Translations under genes and position numbers: made by a program
The notes under the pieces: generated by a model
The model's input: only the letters and a program-made list of their open reading frames with translations
Database searches by the model: none
What the model was told of the DNA's origin: nothing
In this document: positions 6,704 through 15,038 of the stretch, piece by piece
How positions within the stretch are numbered: the first letter of the stretch is position 1
How the letters are laid out: the number at the start of each line of letters is the position of its first letter
DNA from: Yinghuangia elevatio
GTDB lineage: Bacteria; Actinomycetota; Actinomycetes; Streptomycetales; Streptomycetaceae
NCBI RefSeq assembly: GCF_040649515.1
Contig: NZ_JBEZFP010000109.1
Coordinates: 1 to 31,834, forward strand
Direction: 5' to 3'
DNA: 31,834 nucleotides

Positions 6704-7915
6704 TCAGCTCGGTGGGACCAGTTCCCGCGCCAAGGCCACGATCGGCTTGACGCCGGTGTCGTGGTTGGTGAGGACGACGACCAGCCAGTCGTTGTCCGGG
6801 AACGCGTCCAGATTGGTCGCCCGCCCGGGTCCGCTGCCGGAGTGTCCGACCACTCGGCGCTTCGCCGTGACGGACTCGGAGTGGCCGTACCCGTAGAACT
6901 GCGTCTCGCCGGGCAGGACGGGCGGCCGGTCCCCGGGGCCGAGGGCGTGCCTGCCGCTCGTGACGACGCGCGTGAACGGGCCGCTGAGCAGCCTGTTCCC
7001 GTGCAGCGCGGTCGCGAACCGGAGCAGGTCCGGCGCCGAGGAGAACGCGCCGTGGTACGGGCTTCCCACGTACGGCAGCCACGGCGTCGTCGTGATGTCC
7101 ACCCGCTCGCCGGACGGCTGCGTCACGTAGCCGTGGGCAATGCGGCGGTCGGCGAGGACCGCGGGCCGGGTGAAGAAGTCGGTGTCGGTGAGTCCGGCCG
7201 GGGCGAACACGTTCCGGCGTACGTAGTCGTAGTAGGACTGCCCCGACACGGCGGCCACGATGGCGCCGAGGACGAAGTAGCCGTCGTTGCTGTAGCCGTA
7301 CTGGGTGCCCGGGGGGAACCGCAGCGGCAGGGTGCGCAGGAAGGCCCGCATACCCTGCCAGATGTCGTCCTCGCTGTCCCAGTCGTCCTCGCCGGGCGGA
7401 CGCTGGTCGGTCTTGCTGGGCCTGCCCACGCCCGAGGTGTGGGTGAGCAATTGGTGCACGGTGGCCTTGGCGACGTCGGCGGGGAACCCGTCCAGGTAGG
7501 TGCCGAGCGGCTCGTGAAAGCCGAGTTTGCCGTCCTGGGCGAGCCTGGCCACGGCCACGCCGGTGAAGGACTTCGTCATGGACGCGAGGTCGAAGCTGGT
7601 GTCGGTGCCGTTGGGGATGCCGCGGCTTTCGTCGGCCAGGCCGTGGGACCTCGTCAGGACCGGCCTGCCTCGGTGGGCCACCAGCACAGTGCCGGAGAAC
7701 TGGCCGGCAGCGGCGCGTTCGGCGACGTACCGGTCGAGGCGTCCGCCGGGGAGGAGGTCACGTGGGACGGAGTCGCGCGGCGGTGTGGACCGCGCGTTCG
7801 GGTCGGCGGCGGCGCCGGGCGCTGCGGTGACCAGACCGGCGGTGGCCAAGCCTGCGGCGACGGGTGCGGTGCCGAGGAATCCGAGGACCGAGCGTCGTGA
7901 CGGAGCGGTGGACAC
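6704..7915 (-). CDS. Exported serine hydrolase, beta-lactamase/DD-peptidase fold (S12)
   Basis: A 403-residue class C beta-lactamase-type hydrolase. A twin-arginine-like leader (RRSVLGFLGTAPVAAG, ending near AAPGAAA) implies export. All three active-site motifs are present: SMTK at 112-115 (Ser112 nucleophile, Lys115), YSN at 208-210, and HSG at 358-360 replacing KTG. The sequence resembles the D-alanyl-D-alanine carboxypeptidase/esterase branch more than true resistance enzymes, so activity on peptidoglycan stem peptides or esters is likelier than antibiotic breakdown (inference). The start is GTG 7915 with GAGAGGAAG seven bases upstream. It lies 79 bp downstream of the S41 protease gene on the same strand, probably in one operon divergent from the two-component system. 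Confidence 0.88.
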   Translation of the reverse strand: MSTAPSRRSVLGFLGTAPVAAGLATAGLVTAAPGAAADPNARSTPPRDSVPRDLLPGGRLDRYVAERAAAGQFSGTVLVAHRGRPVLTRSHGLADESRGIPNGTDTSFDLASMTKSFTGVAVARLAQDGKLGFHEPLGTYLDGFPADVAKATVHQLLTHTSGVGRPSKTDQRPPGEDDWDSEDDIWQGMRAFLRTLPLRFPPGTQYGYSNDGYFVLGAIVAAVSGQSYYDYVRRNVFAPAGLTDTDFFTRPAVLADRRIAHGYVTQPSGERVDITTTPWLPYVGSPYHGAFSSAPDLLRFATALHGNRLLSGPFTRVVTSGRHALGPGDRPPVLPGETQFYGYGHSESVTAKRRVVGHSGSGPGRATNLDAFPDNDWLVVVLTNHDTGVKPIVALARELVPPS

Positions 7916-7994
7916 AGTTGTGCTTCCTCTCAGCGGGTCGGTGCGAGCCGGTGAATTCGGCTCGGATGCGCGGCAGTTGCCGTCGTCGCGTCGC

Positions 7995-9385
7995 TCACAG
8001 CAGCGACACCGCCTTGTCCAGCCCCGGGTCGCGCCCGGCGGACAGGTCGGCCGCGGTCATGGGCACGAAGTGGTCGGGGGCCACGCCGATCGTGTTCACG
8101 ATCTCCTTGTTCGGCGCGAGCCCGTGGTACTTCGGGAGCATGACCAAGGTCCCGTTGTCCAGCGCGTACATCTCCCCCGGGCCGGAGACCGTGCCGGAGG
8201 TCCGGGTGCCGATCAGCGTGCCGAGGCGGAGGTCCTTCACCGCCGCGGAGAACGCGTCGCACGCCGACGCGCAGCGCCCGTCGGTCAGCGCGGCGAACGG
8301 CAGGCCGAGCAACGCGACCGAGTCGTCGGTGCGCTTGGGCGTGCAGCGGTCCTTGACGTCGCACAGGTAGCCGGTGGTCTTGCCGTGCGCGAGCGCGCCG
8401 AGCAGTTTGGCGACCTCGTCCGGGCTGCTGCCGCCGTTGCCCGCAAATCCAGGACGACGCCGCGCAGTTCGGTTGTCGTACGCATGTCCGCGATGGCCGC
8501 GAGCACCTTGTCCGCCAGGCCCGGGGCGAAGCCGGGGAGCGCGACGTAGGCGATGTCGCCGTCCACCAGCCGGGACTGGATGCCCTTCGGGGTCAGCGGG
8601 TAACGGGCGGCGGTCAGCGTGACGGTGGACGTCTCGCCGGTGACCGGCCGGCGCACGGTGACCTCGGCCGTCGAGCCGAGGTCGTCGTCCGTCAGCCATG
8701 TCAGCGCGCCCGCGTTGACGACTCCGTTGACGAACAGCGGCACGCCGTTGACCGCCGACACCTCGTCACCGGGCTTGAGGCCAGCGGTCGCGGCCGGGCT
8801 TCCCGCCTCGACGCGGTCGACGTACGCCGGTTCCCCGGCCACCGGGTTGACGTCGCCCTGGGCGGTGGCCACCGACAGACCGAGGCCGTACGGGTTCGGG
8901 CCGAACGAGTCGACCCACCGCGCGTGGTTGTCGTCCAGTTCCGCCACCATGGCCCCGATGGCCGCCCTGCCGACGGCCTCGCGGGCCGCGTCGTTCGGCA
9001 GTGCGTCGGCGATCCGCTGGTAGACGGCGCCGAACGCGGTCCAGTCGGGGTTCTTGCGGCCGGTGAGGGCGGGCAGCGCGGCGTCCGACCGGTCGACCCC
9101 CAGGCGCTGCATTTCCCGGGTGATCGCGGCGAACGCCGGTACGAGCAGGGTGCGGCTGTCGAGCACCGGCCCGCTGAAGTAGTTGTCGAAAATGCAGTAG
9201 TACGCCTGCCCGACGGTGGTGAGCGTGGTCGGCGCCGGGGTCGGCTGCCCGGGTTGGGCCGGGGTGCAGGCCGGGGGCCGCTTCGGGGCGGCCGCCGAGG
9301 TGCCGCCTCCCACGCCGACGAATGTGGCCGCCGCGGCGAGCACGGCGGCGGTGCCGGTGACGAGTGGACGCATTCCGGGTTTCAC
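7995..9385 (-). pseudogene. S41-family exported protease with PDZ domain, single frameshift
   Basis: A C-terminal-processing-peptidase-like protein interrupted by one lesion. Frame 1 (GTG 9385, AAGGGG ribosome site at 9392-9397) encodes a signal peptide, a helical region, a PDZ domain (VDRVEAGSPAATAGLKPGDEVSAVNG), and the start of the catalytic domain up to GVVLDLR. The family motif should continue GNGGSSPDEVAKLLG, and exactly that sequence follows in another frame after a missing base near 8442. The second frame then gives the nucleophile region LTDGRCASACDAF, GTRTSGT and the stop at 7995. With one base restored the protein would be about 464 residues and complete. This could be a real recent mutation or a sequencing error; nothing else in the gene is damaged. 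Confidence 0.8.
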
Positions 9386-9570
9386 GCATGTCCCCTTGGT
9401 TTCGCGGGTGTTGGGCCGAGTGGATTTCTACTCGGGGAGGGGTTGCGGCACGGTTGCGCTCGCGCCGCGGCGGCAGCGGGCGGCGGTGGTGGGGCGGCAT
9501 CAGCGCGGTAACGGGACGGCGCCGCACCGACGCAACGGTGGCGAAACCGTCGGCGGCCGATACTGGCGCG

Positions 9571-10224
9571 ATGCGAGTGCTCGTGATTGAGGACGACGAG
9601 GAAATGGCGCAGACGGTGGCGGCCGGGCTGCGGCGTGCGCATATGTCGGTCGATGTGGCGCTCGACGGGACCGGTGGGCTCGACCGGGCGCTGTGCACGG
9701 ACTACGACGTGATCGTCCTGGACCGGGACCTGCCCGGCGTGCACGGCGATGACGTGTGCGCCGAGTTGATCGCGGCCGGCCGCCGCGGCCGGATTCTCAT
9801 GCTGACCGCGGCGGCCACCAGCGAGGACCTGGTCGACGGGCTCGGGCTCGGTGCGGACGATTATCTGCCCAAGCCGTTCGACTTTCGCGTCCTCGTGGCA
9901 CGCGTCGGAGCGCTGGCCCGCCGGGCTCACCCCGCCGCGCCGCCGGTGTTGCGTCGGGGCGATCTCGTGGTGGACACGGCACGGCGCCGAGCCACCCGCG
10001 GCGGCCGGCCGCTGGAGCTGGCACCGAAGGAGTTCGGCGTACTGGAGCTGCTGCTCGCCGCGGAGGGACGGGCGGTGTCGGCGGAAGAACTGCTGGAACG
10101 GGTATGGGACGAGGCCACCGACCCGTTCACCAACGCGGTCAAGGTCACGGTGAGTCGGCTGCGGTCCAAACTGGGCGGGCCGCCGGTCATCGAGACGGTC
10201 GCCAAGAGCGGTTACCGGATCTGA
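9571..10224 (+). CDS. OmpR/PhoB-family response regulator
   Basis: A 217-residue two-domain regulator. The receiver domain (1-118) has the acidic pair Asp8/Asp9, phospho-acceptor Asp51 (VIVLDRDLPG), Thr79 and Lys101 (YLPKPF). The C-terminal winged helix (about 127-217) contains LELAPKEFGVLELLLAAEGRAVSAEELLERVWD and NAVKVTVSRLRSKLG, ending in the usual ETVAKSGYRI. ATG 9571 follows a poor ribosome site. The stop overlaps the kinase start by one base (TGATG). It is divergent from the S41 protease and beta-lactamase-fold genes across a 185-bp gap, so those exported hydrolases are plausible targets (inference). Confidence 0.93.
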   Translation: MRVLVIEDDEEMAQTVAAGLRRAHMSVDVALDGTGGLDRALCTDYDVIVLDRDLPGVHGDDVCAELIAAGRRGRILMLTAAATSEDLVDGLGLGADDYLPKPFDFRVLVARVGALARRAHPAAPPVLRRGDLVVDTARRRATRGGRPLELAPKEFGVLELLLAAEGRAVSAEELLERVWDEATDPFTNAVKVTVSRLRSKLGGPPVIETVAKSGYRI

Positions 10225-11402
10225 TGGGCGCGCTCATACGGCTCGCCGTCCGGTTCCCGCCGCGTCGGAGCGTGCGGCTGCGGTTGACCCTGCTGTACGG
10301 CGGGCTGTTCGTACTCTGCGGCGCCGGAGTACTGACGGTGACGTACTTCCTGGTACGCCACGCCGTCGCGCCCACCGGCAACGTGAAGCTGTTCCGCTAC
10401 CCCCGAACGGGCGGCGACCCCGGGGATCCGCTGCCCTCTCTCGGCGCCGAGGCCGAGCAGGTGGCCGCCACGGCGGCGGACGCGCTGGCCGCGCAACGGC
10501 GGGACGTGCTCCGGCAGTTGCTGATCCAGTCCGGGATCGCGCTCGCGGTCATGGCCGTGCTCGCGCTGGTACTCGGCTGGTGGGTCGCGGGACGGGTCCT
10601 GAGCCGGTTGCGCCGGATCACCGCGACGGCCCGGGAGATCACCGCGACCAACCTGCACCGACGCATCGGGCTGGCCGACCCGGACGACGAGCTCAAGGAA
10701 CTCGGCGACACGTTCGACGAGTTGCTGGACCGGCTGGAGGCGTCGTTCGAGGCGCAGCGCTGGTTCGTCGCGAACGCGTCGCACGAACTGCGGACGCCGC
10801 TGGCCCGGCAGCGCGTGATCGGGCAGGTGGTGCTCGACGACCCGGACGCCACGGTGGAGGCCCTGCGCGGGGCACACGAACGCATTCTCGCGGCCGGCGC
10901 GCAGCAGGAACGGTTGATCGCGTCGATGCTCACCCTGGCCCGCAGCCAGGTCGGCATCGACGTACGCCGCCCGTTCGACCTCGGCGAGGTGGCCGCCGAG
11001 GTGGTCGGCGTCCGCCGCCCGCCGGGCGTCACGGTGAAGACCTCGATCACGCGGTGCCCCGTGTCCGGGCACCGCGGTCTCGCCGAGCGGTTGGCCGTGA
11101 ACCTGGTCGACAACGCGATCCGGCACAACGTCCCGGGCGGATGGGTCGAAGTGTTGTGCGGCCCGGGCGGACTGACGGTGCGCAACACGGGCCCGGTCGT
11201 ACCCGCGGGCGAAGTCGAGCGGCTGTTCCAGCCGTTCCAGCGCGGCGGATCCGCCAGGACGGGGCAGGGCCTGGGATTGGGGCTGTCGATCGTACGGGCG
11301 ATCGCGACGGCCCACGGCGCGGGGGTGGCGGCCGAGCCGCGCCCGGAAGGCGGCCTGACCGTGACCGTCACGTTCCCCGAATTCGACTTCGTCGCCGACT
11401 GA
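10224..11402 (+). CDS. Sensor histidine kinase
   Basis: A 392-residue membrane kinase partnered with the preceding regulator. Transmembrane helices lie at about 21-44 and 102-122, flanking a short ~55-residue extracytoplasmic loop. A HAMP linker follows (about 119-172). The HisKA box has FVANASHELRTPLARQRV with phospho-acceptor His187. The ATPase domain has the N box VNLVDNAIRHN (Asn293), a G box GQGLGLGLSIVRAI, and a slightly shortened G1 region (LTVRNTGPVV, where a DNG/DTG motif is reduced to NTG). The small sensor loop suggests detection of a membrane or cell-envelope signal. Translationally coupled to the regulator. Confidence 0.92.
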   Translation: MGALIRLAVRFPPRRSVRLRLTLLYGGLFVLCGAGVLTVTYFLVRHAVAPTGNVKLFRYPRTGGDPGDPLPSLGAEAEQVAATAADALAAQRRDVLRQLLIQSGIALAVMAVLALVLGWWVAGRVLSRLRRITATAREITATNLHRRIGLADPDDELKELGDTFDELLDRLEASFEAQRWFVANASHELRTPLARQRVIGQVVLDDPDATVEALRGAHERILAAGAQQERLIASMLTLARSQVGIDVRRPFDLGEVAAEVVGVRRPPGVTVKTSITRCPVSGHRGLAERLAVNLVDNAIRHNVPGGWVEVLCGPGGLTVRNTGPVVPAGEVERLFQPFQRGGSARTGQGLGLGLSIVRAIATAHGAGVAAEPRPEGGLTVTVTFPEFDFVAD

Positions 11403-11511
11403 TACGGGCCACTGGTCCGACCCGGGCCGGGCACCCGACGAGCCTGACCACGTGCACGGCAGGGCACTGGACGGGGTGCCGGTCCGCGTACGGGCGTCAG
11501 GTGGGGTGCCT

Positions 11512-12447
11512 TCAGGCCGCGTGGAGTCGGCGGTCGTGGCCGGTCACCACGCGGACTTCCGCGATCAGACGGGTGATCAGCGGCTGCGGAGCGCGGTCGG
11601 TCCACACGACGGCGAGGTCGAAGGGCGGGGCATCGGACACGGGGACCCACCGGAGATCGCCGGTGGGCCGCAACCCGCCGAGGGGCATCGGAGCGAGCCA
11701 GATGCCGCGGCCGCGGGCGACTCCCAGCAGGCAGTCCCCGACGCCGGGCACGACGGGACCGCGGGGCGCGGGTGTCCCTCCCGGTCGGGGTTCGGCGAGC
11801 CAGAACCCCTCGGCGGTGGTGCAGGTGAGGACGTCGGGACGCAGGACCGGCTCGTCGGCGAGTTCCGCGAGGGTCAGCTCCGTACGGCCGGCCAGCGGAT
11901 GGTGGGCGGGCAGGACCGCGGCGCGGGGGTCGGTGCGTATCACGGCGTGGTGGAGGCCGACGTCGCCGAGCGGCAGCCACATGAAGGCGGCGTCGGCGCG
12001 TCCTTCGTGCAGGAGTTCGAGCTCCTGCTTGGGGCTGAGGACACTGGTCAGGTCCACCTGGAGACCGGGCACCGAAGCTTCGAGGGCGTTGGCGACCTCG
12101 ACCGCGAACAGGCTGGAGGCGTACGGGCAGCAGGCGAGGCGCACACTGCCGCTCTGGGCGCCGGCGACGCCGCGGACCCGTTCGACCAGATGCGTCAGGT
12201 CGCCCATGACGGCGGCGCCGCCCGCGGCGAGTTCCTCCCCGGCGGCGGTGAGCAGGACCCCGCGCGACGTCCGTACCAGCAGTGTCACGCCGAGGCTTCG
12301 CTCCAGGTGCCGCATGTGGGTCGACACCGCCTGCTGGGTCAGGTGGAGACGACCGGCGGCGCCGGTGATGGTGCGTTCCCGGGCCACCGCGAGGAACGAC
12401 CGCAGGTGCCGGAGATCTATGTCGGCCACGGGGTCCATGTCTGCCAT
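11512..12447 (-). CDS. LysR-family transcriptional regulator
   Basis: A 311-residue LysR protein. The N-terminal helix-turn-helix is DLRHLRSFLAVARERTITGAAGRLHLTQQAVSTHMRHLERSLGVTLLVR, followed by the linker helix and a periplasmic-binding-like effector domain (about 95-300) beginning GSVRLACCPYASSLFAVEV. The start is ATG 12447, with AGGAGG placed six bases upstream; an open frame extends further but has no ribosome site. It is divergent from the metallo-beta-lactamase lipoprotein gene, the classic LysR arrangement, and alternating repeats at 12479-12505 are a likely binding site. The inducer is unknown. Confidence 0.92.
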   Translation of the reverse strand: MADMDPVADIDLRHLRSFLAVARERTITGAAGRLHLTQQAVSTHMRHLERSLGVTLLVRTSRGVLLTAAGEELAAGGAAVMGDLTHLVERVRGVAGAQSGSVRLACCPYASSLFAVEVANALEASVPGLQVDLTSVLSPKQELELLHEGRADAAFMWLPLGDVGLHHAVIRTDPRAAVLPAHHPLAGRTELTLAELADEPVLRPDVLTCTTAEGFWLAEPRPGGTPAPRGPVVPGVGDCLLGVARGRGIWLAPMPLGGLRPTGDLRWVPVSDAPPFDLAVVWTDRAPQPLITRLIAEVRVVTGHDRRLHAA

Positions 12448-12791
12448 GTCATGCCTCCTGGTCCGGGTAAAGCGGATCGTTGTGGCTGGTACAACGCATT
12501 GTTGTTTCCCTCCGGCCTGTGGCGCCGCGAGGATCATGGCGTCGGGTGACGGCCTCACCGCGACGCGGTCGACGCCGCCGGCCCGGATCCGGTGCCGACG
12601 GACGAGTCCGCGCGCGATTGCCGGCACGCGCTCGCGTGGTTCGGTGGAACTGCGCCGCACAGATGATCCCTTGGCCGCGATGACAGTGGACGGGTCGCAG
12701 TCTAGCCTCTTGTTAGGGGTCGTTCCCTATCATCCGCCGCCCAGAGTCCCCGCACGTGCCTTCGGTCCATGAGCAAAGAACGAGGAACCGC
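12448..12791. promoter_or_regulatory. 344-bp divergent regulatory gap, with promoter candidate for the lipoprotein operon
   Basis: No gene is evident in this gap. Besides the LysR site near 12490, the plus strand shows ATGACA (12680-12685), 17 bp, TAGCCT (12703-12708), a reasonable vegetative promoter giving a leader of about 75 nt before ATG 12792. AGGG and CCCT arms at about 12715-12729 could form a small hairpin in that leader. Confidence 0.4.
12479..12505 (-). promoter_or_regulatory. LysR operator candidate: three alternating 5-bp repeats
   Basis: GTTGT (12479-12483), 7 bp, ACAAC (12491-12495), 5 bp, GTTGT (12501-12505). Each neighbouring pair is a perfect inverted repeat. On the minus strand a candidate promoter TTGTAC-N17-TTTACC (12494-12466) overlaps it, so binding could also control the regulator itself. 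Confidence 0.5.
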
Positions 12792-13838
12792 ATGAATACG
12801 ACCGGGAAGACGCCGACCGGCGGTCGGCTCGGCCGCCGTGTCGCGAGCGTGGTAGCCGTCCTGGCCATGGTGGTGGCGGCTGCCGGGTGTTCAGACACGG
12901 ACAACGACGACAGCAACGGCAACGGCAACACCGGCAACACCGGCAACAGCGCGGGCGCTCCCCCGGTGGGCCGCTTCGCGTCGCCGAACCCCGGTTCGGT
13001 GAACACGTACTGGATCTCCGCACCGCAGGGCCTGGTCGTGATCGACACGCTGCGCACGCTGACGGACGCGCGCCGCGCGGTCGAGGAGATCAGGCGCAGC
13101 GGACAGCCGGTGGCCGCCATCCTGCTCACGCACTCGCATCCGGACCACGTGGGTGGGGCAGGGGTCTTCCACGAGGCATTCCCGCAGGCTCCGGTGTACG
13201 CGTCGGTCACGACGGACAAGATCATGCGGGAGGATCCGCGGGGGTTCTACCCGCTGACCCGAACGGTCCCCGGCCACGACTTCCCCGACCAACTGACGTA
13301 CGCGACCAGGACGTTCCAGGCCGGCGAGGCCGTCGACGTGGCCGGCTTGCGCCTGGAGACCGCGGAGTTCGCGGCCGGCGAGTCCGACAGCGCGACGGTG
13401 TTCCACGACCCGGCCGCGAAGTCCCTGTACGCGGGAGACCTGGTCGGCAACAAGGTCACCCCCGCGCTGTTGGAGGGCCACTCGTGCGGGTGGCTGGCCA
13501 ATCTCGCCCTCCTGCGCGAACGCTTCCCGGACGTGCGGACCGCGTACCCCGGCCACGGTGAACCCGCCGAAGCCGTCGGGATGTTCGGCGAACAGCGCGG
13601 CTACATCCAGGACTTCCGGCGCCTGGTCGGGGCGGCGATCGCGCCGGCCTCGCCCGAGGGCACGGCGGTCGGCGACGGGGAACGCGCGTCGATACTCGCC
13701 GCAATGGAGCAGAAGTACCCCGGCTACCCGCCGGTGGCGTCGCTGCCCACGATCGCCGACGAGAACGTCAAGGCGGTCGCCGCCGAACTGGCCGCGGAGA
13801 ACCCGGCCGTGCTGCCGGCCGCCTGCGCCACTCCGTGA
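12792..13838 (+). CDS. Metallo-beta-lactamase-fold lipoprotein
   Basis: A 348-residue exported lipoprotein. The signal peptide ends in the lipobox AAAGC (Cys33), followed by a low-complexity Asn/Gly/Thr/Asp linker (about 34-55). The MBL domain carries HSHPDH at 114-119 (the HxHxDH zinc motif), the later metal-ligand Asp in LYAGDLVGN, and YPGHGEP near the end. The overall shape resembles MBL-fold hydrolases acting on lactones, thioesters or similar small substrates rather than beta-lactamases. ATG 12792 has GAGG seven bases upstream. First gene of the cluster divergent from the LysR gene; with the following hydrolase and NTF2-fold genes it may form an extracytoplasmic detoxification or catabolic unit (inference). 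Confidence 0.88.
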   Translation: MNTTGKTPTGGRLGRRVASVVAVLAMVVAAAGCSDTDNDDSNGNGNTGNTGNSAGAPPVGRFASPNPGSVNTYWISAPQGLVVIDTLRTLTDARRAVEEIRRSGQPVAAILLTHSHPDHVGGAGVFHEAFPQAPVYASVTTDKIMREDPRGFYPLTRTVPGHDFPDQLTYATRTFQAGEAVDVAGLRLETAEFAAGESDSATVFHDPAAKSLYAGDLVGNKVTPALLEGHSCGWLANLALLRERFPDVRTAYPGHGEPAEAVGMFGEQRGYIQDFRRLVGAAIAPASPEGTAVGDGERASILAAMEQKYPGYPPVASLPTIADENVKAVAAELAAENPAVLPAACATP

Positions 13839-13896
13839 CCCACCGGCCAAGGAACCACCCGACCGGGGCCCCCAACCAACACACCGCCAGATCCCG

Positions 13897-13974
13897 CACC
13901 ACCCGACCTCGGCACCACCCGAACCCGACCACGGCACCACCCGACCGCGCATCACCCGATCCCGCATCACCCGA
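13897..13974. repeat. Degenerate direct repeats, CAYCACCCGA units
   Basis: CAYCACCCGA starts at 13897, 13913, 13935, 13950 and 13965, at intervals of 16, 22, 15 and 15 bp, and a partial copy lies near 13855. They fill the 172-bp gap between the MBL lipoprotein and hydrolase genes. The gap is C/A-rich on the plus strand with almost no G/T pairing potential, so an unstructured leader is expected. Confidence 0.5.
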
Positions 13975-14010
13975 CACCCGGAACCGACCCGAGATCTGTG
14001 AGGAAAGACC

Positions 14011-14904
14011 ATGCTGAGCCTGGAGAAGGTCACGTTCGACGCCGGCGACGCCGTGCTGACCGGCAACCTGTACCTGCCCGACACCGTCGACGCGGCCCTT
14101 CCGGCGGTGGTCGTCGCGGGGACGTGGACCAGCGTGAAGGAGCTGATGGCCAACCGCTACGCCGAGCGTCTCGCCGACCGCGGTTACGCCGCCCTGTCGT
14201 TCGACTTCACGGGGTTCGGCGAGTCGCAGGGCGAACCGCGCGAGGTCGAGCGGCCCGCGCAGAAGGTCGCCGACATCAGCCACGCTCTCGCGTTCCTCGC
14301 CGCACGCCCCGAGATCGACGCCGACCGCCTCGGCGCGCTGGGCATCTGCGCCGCGGCCATGTACATGTCCGCCGCCACGGCCGCGGACCCGCGCGTGAAG
14401 TCCCTTGTCCTGGTGGCTCCGTGGCTGCACGACGCGGCCATCTGCCGGGACGCGTACGGGGGTGCCGAGAAGGTGGCCGAGCTGATCAACGCGGCGGACA
14501 CCGCGCGGGAGACGTACCGGACGACCGGCGCGGTGGAGTACGTGCCTGTGGTCAGCGCCACCGACCCGCGCGCGGCGATGCCGATGGAGATCGACTTCTA
14601 CCTGAACCCGGACCGTGGCGGCGGCTCCGTCTGGCCTAACCGGTTTGCCGTGATGGCGTGGCGGGACTGGCTCACGTACGACGCCATCGCCCTCGCGCCG
14701 CGGGTGACCCGGCCGACCCTGATCGTGCACAGCGAGGACGCCGCGATCCCCGACGGCACACGCCGTTTCCACGCCGGGCTCGCCGGGCCGAAGGACATCC
14801 TGTGGACGTCCGGCACGCAGTTCGACTTCTACGACCGGGAACCGCAGGTGACCGTGGCCGCGGACACCGCCGCGGCGCACTTCGCCCGCACGCTGCGCGG
14901 CTGA
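14011..14904 (+). CDS. Alpha/beta hydrolase (YcjY/dienelactone-hydrolase-like)
   Basis: A 297-residue cytoplasmic alpha/beta hydrolase with no signal peptide. The N-terminal strands are followed by YAALSFDFTGFGESQGEPRE, the usual oxyanion region. The nucleophile elbow is GALGICAAAMYMSAA, placing Cys113 where most hydrolases have Ser, as in dienelactone hydrolases. The acid is probably in LIVHSEDAAIPDG, and the last motif reads SGTQFDFYDRE, where a His would be expected. Proteins of this set are often annotated only as hydrolases; the substrate is unknown. ATG 14011 has GAGGAAAG upstream. It follows the MBL lipoprotein by 172 bp and precedes the NTF2-fold gene, with a strong hairpin between. 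Confidence 0.87.
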   Translation: MLSLEKVTFDAGDAVLTGNLYLPDTVDAALPAVVVAGTWTSVKELMANRYAERLADRGYAALSFDFTGFGESQGEPREVERPAQKVADISHALAFLAARPEIDADRLGALGICAAAMYMSAATAADPRVKSLVLVAPWLHDAAICRDAYGGAEKVAELINAADTARETYRTTGAVEYVPVVSATDPRAAMPMEIDFYLNPDRGGGSVWPNRFAVMAWRDWLTYDAIALAPRVTRPTLIVHSEDAAIPDGTRRFHAGLAGPKDILWTSGTQFDFYDREPQVTVAADTAAAHFARTLRG

Positions 14905-14954
14905 GCACGCACGGCAGCGAACTCGGGCGCGGCCCGTCCGCCGGCCGACACCCC

Positions 14955-14986
14955 GGTCCGGACGCCGCTGCACCGGCGTCCGGACC
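14955..14986 (+). terminator. Strong stem-loop inside the gene cluster
   Basis: A perfect 12-bp stem, GGTCCGGACGCC with GGCGTCCGGACC, around an 8-nt loop, lies 50 nt after the hydrolase stop and 52 nt before the next ATG. It could end transcription, stabilise the upstream message, or lower expression of the two downstream genes. Confidence 0.6.
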
Positions 14987-15038
14987 AAGCCCCCGCGGCT
15001 CCAACGCACCCCACCGCACCATCCGAACGGAGAACAGC

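Noticed and set aside
6704..7915. Antibiotic-resistance beta-lactamase
   Set aside because: Motifs fit the S12 family but HSG replaces KTG, and the overall sequence is closer to DD-peptidase/esterase relatives; resistance cannot be claimed.
11403..11511. Terminator between kinase and LysR genes
   Set aside because: Only long-loop pairings of GGCACCC with GGGTGCC were found; too weak to call.
13897..13974. CRISPR-like regularity of CAYCACCCGA repeats
   Set aside because: Units are only 10 bp, spacing is irregular, and no Cas gene or spacer-sized gaps are present.
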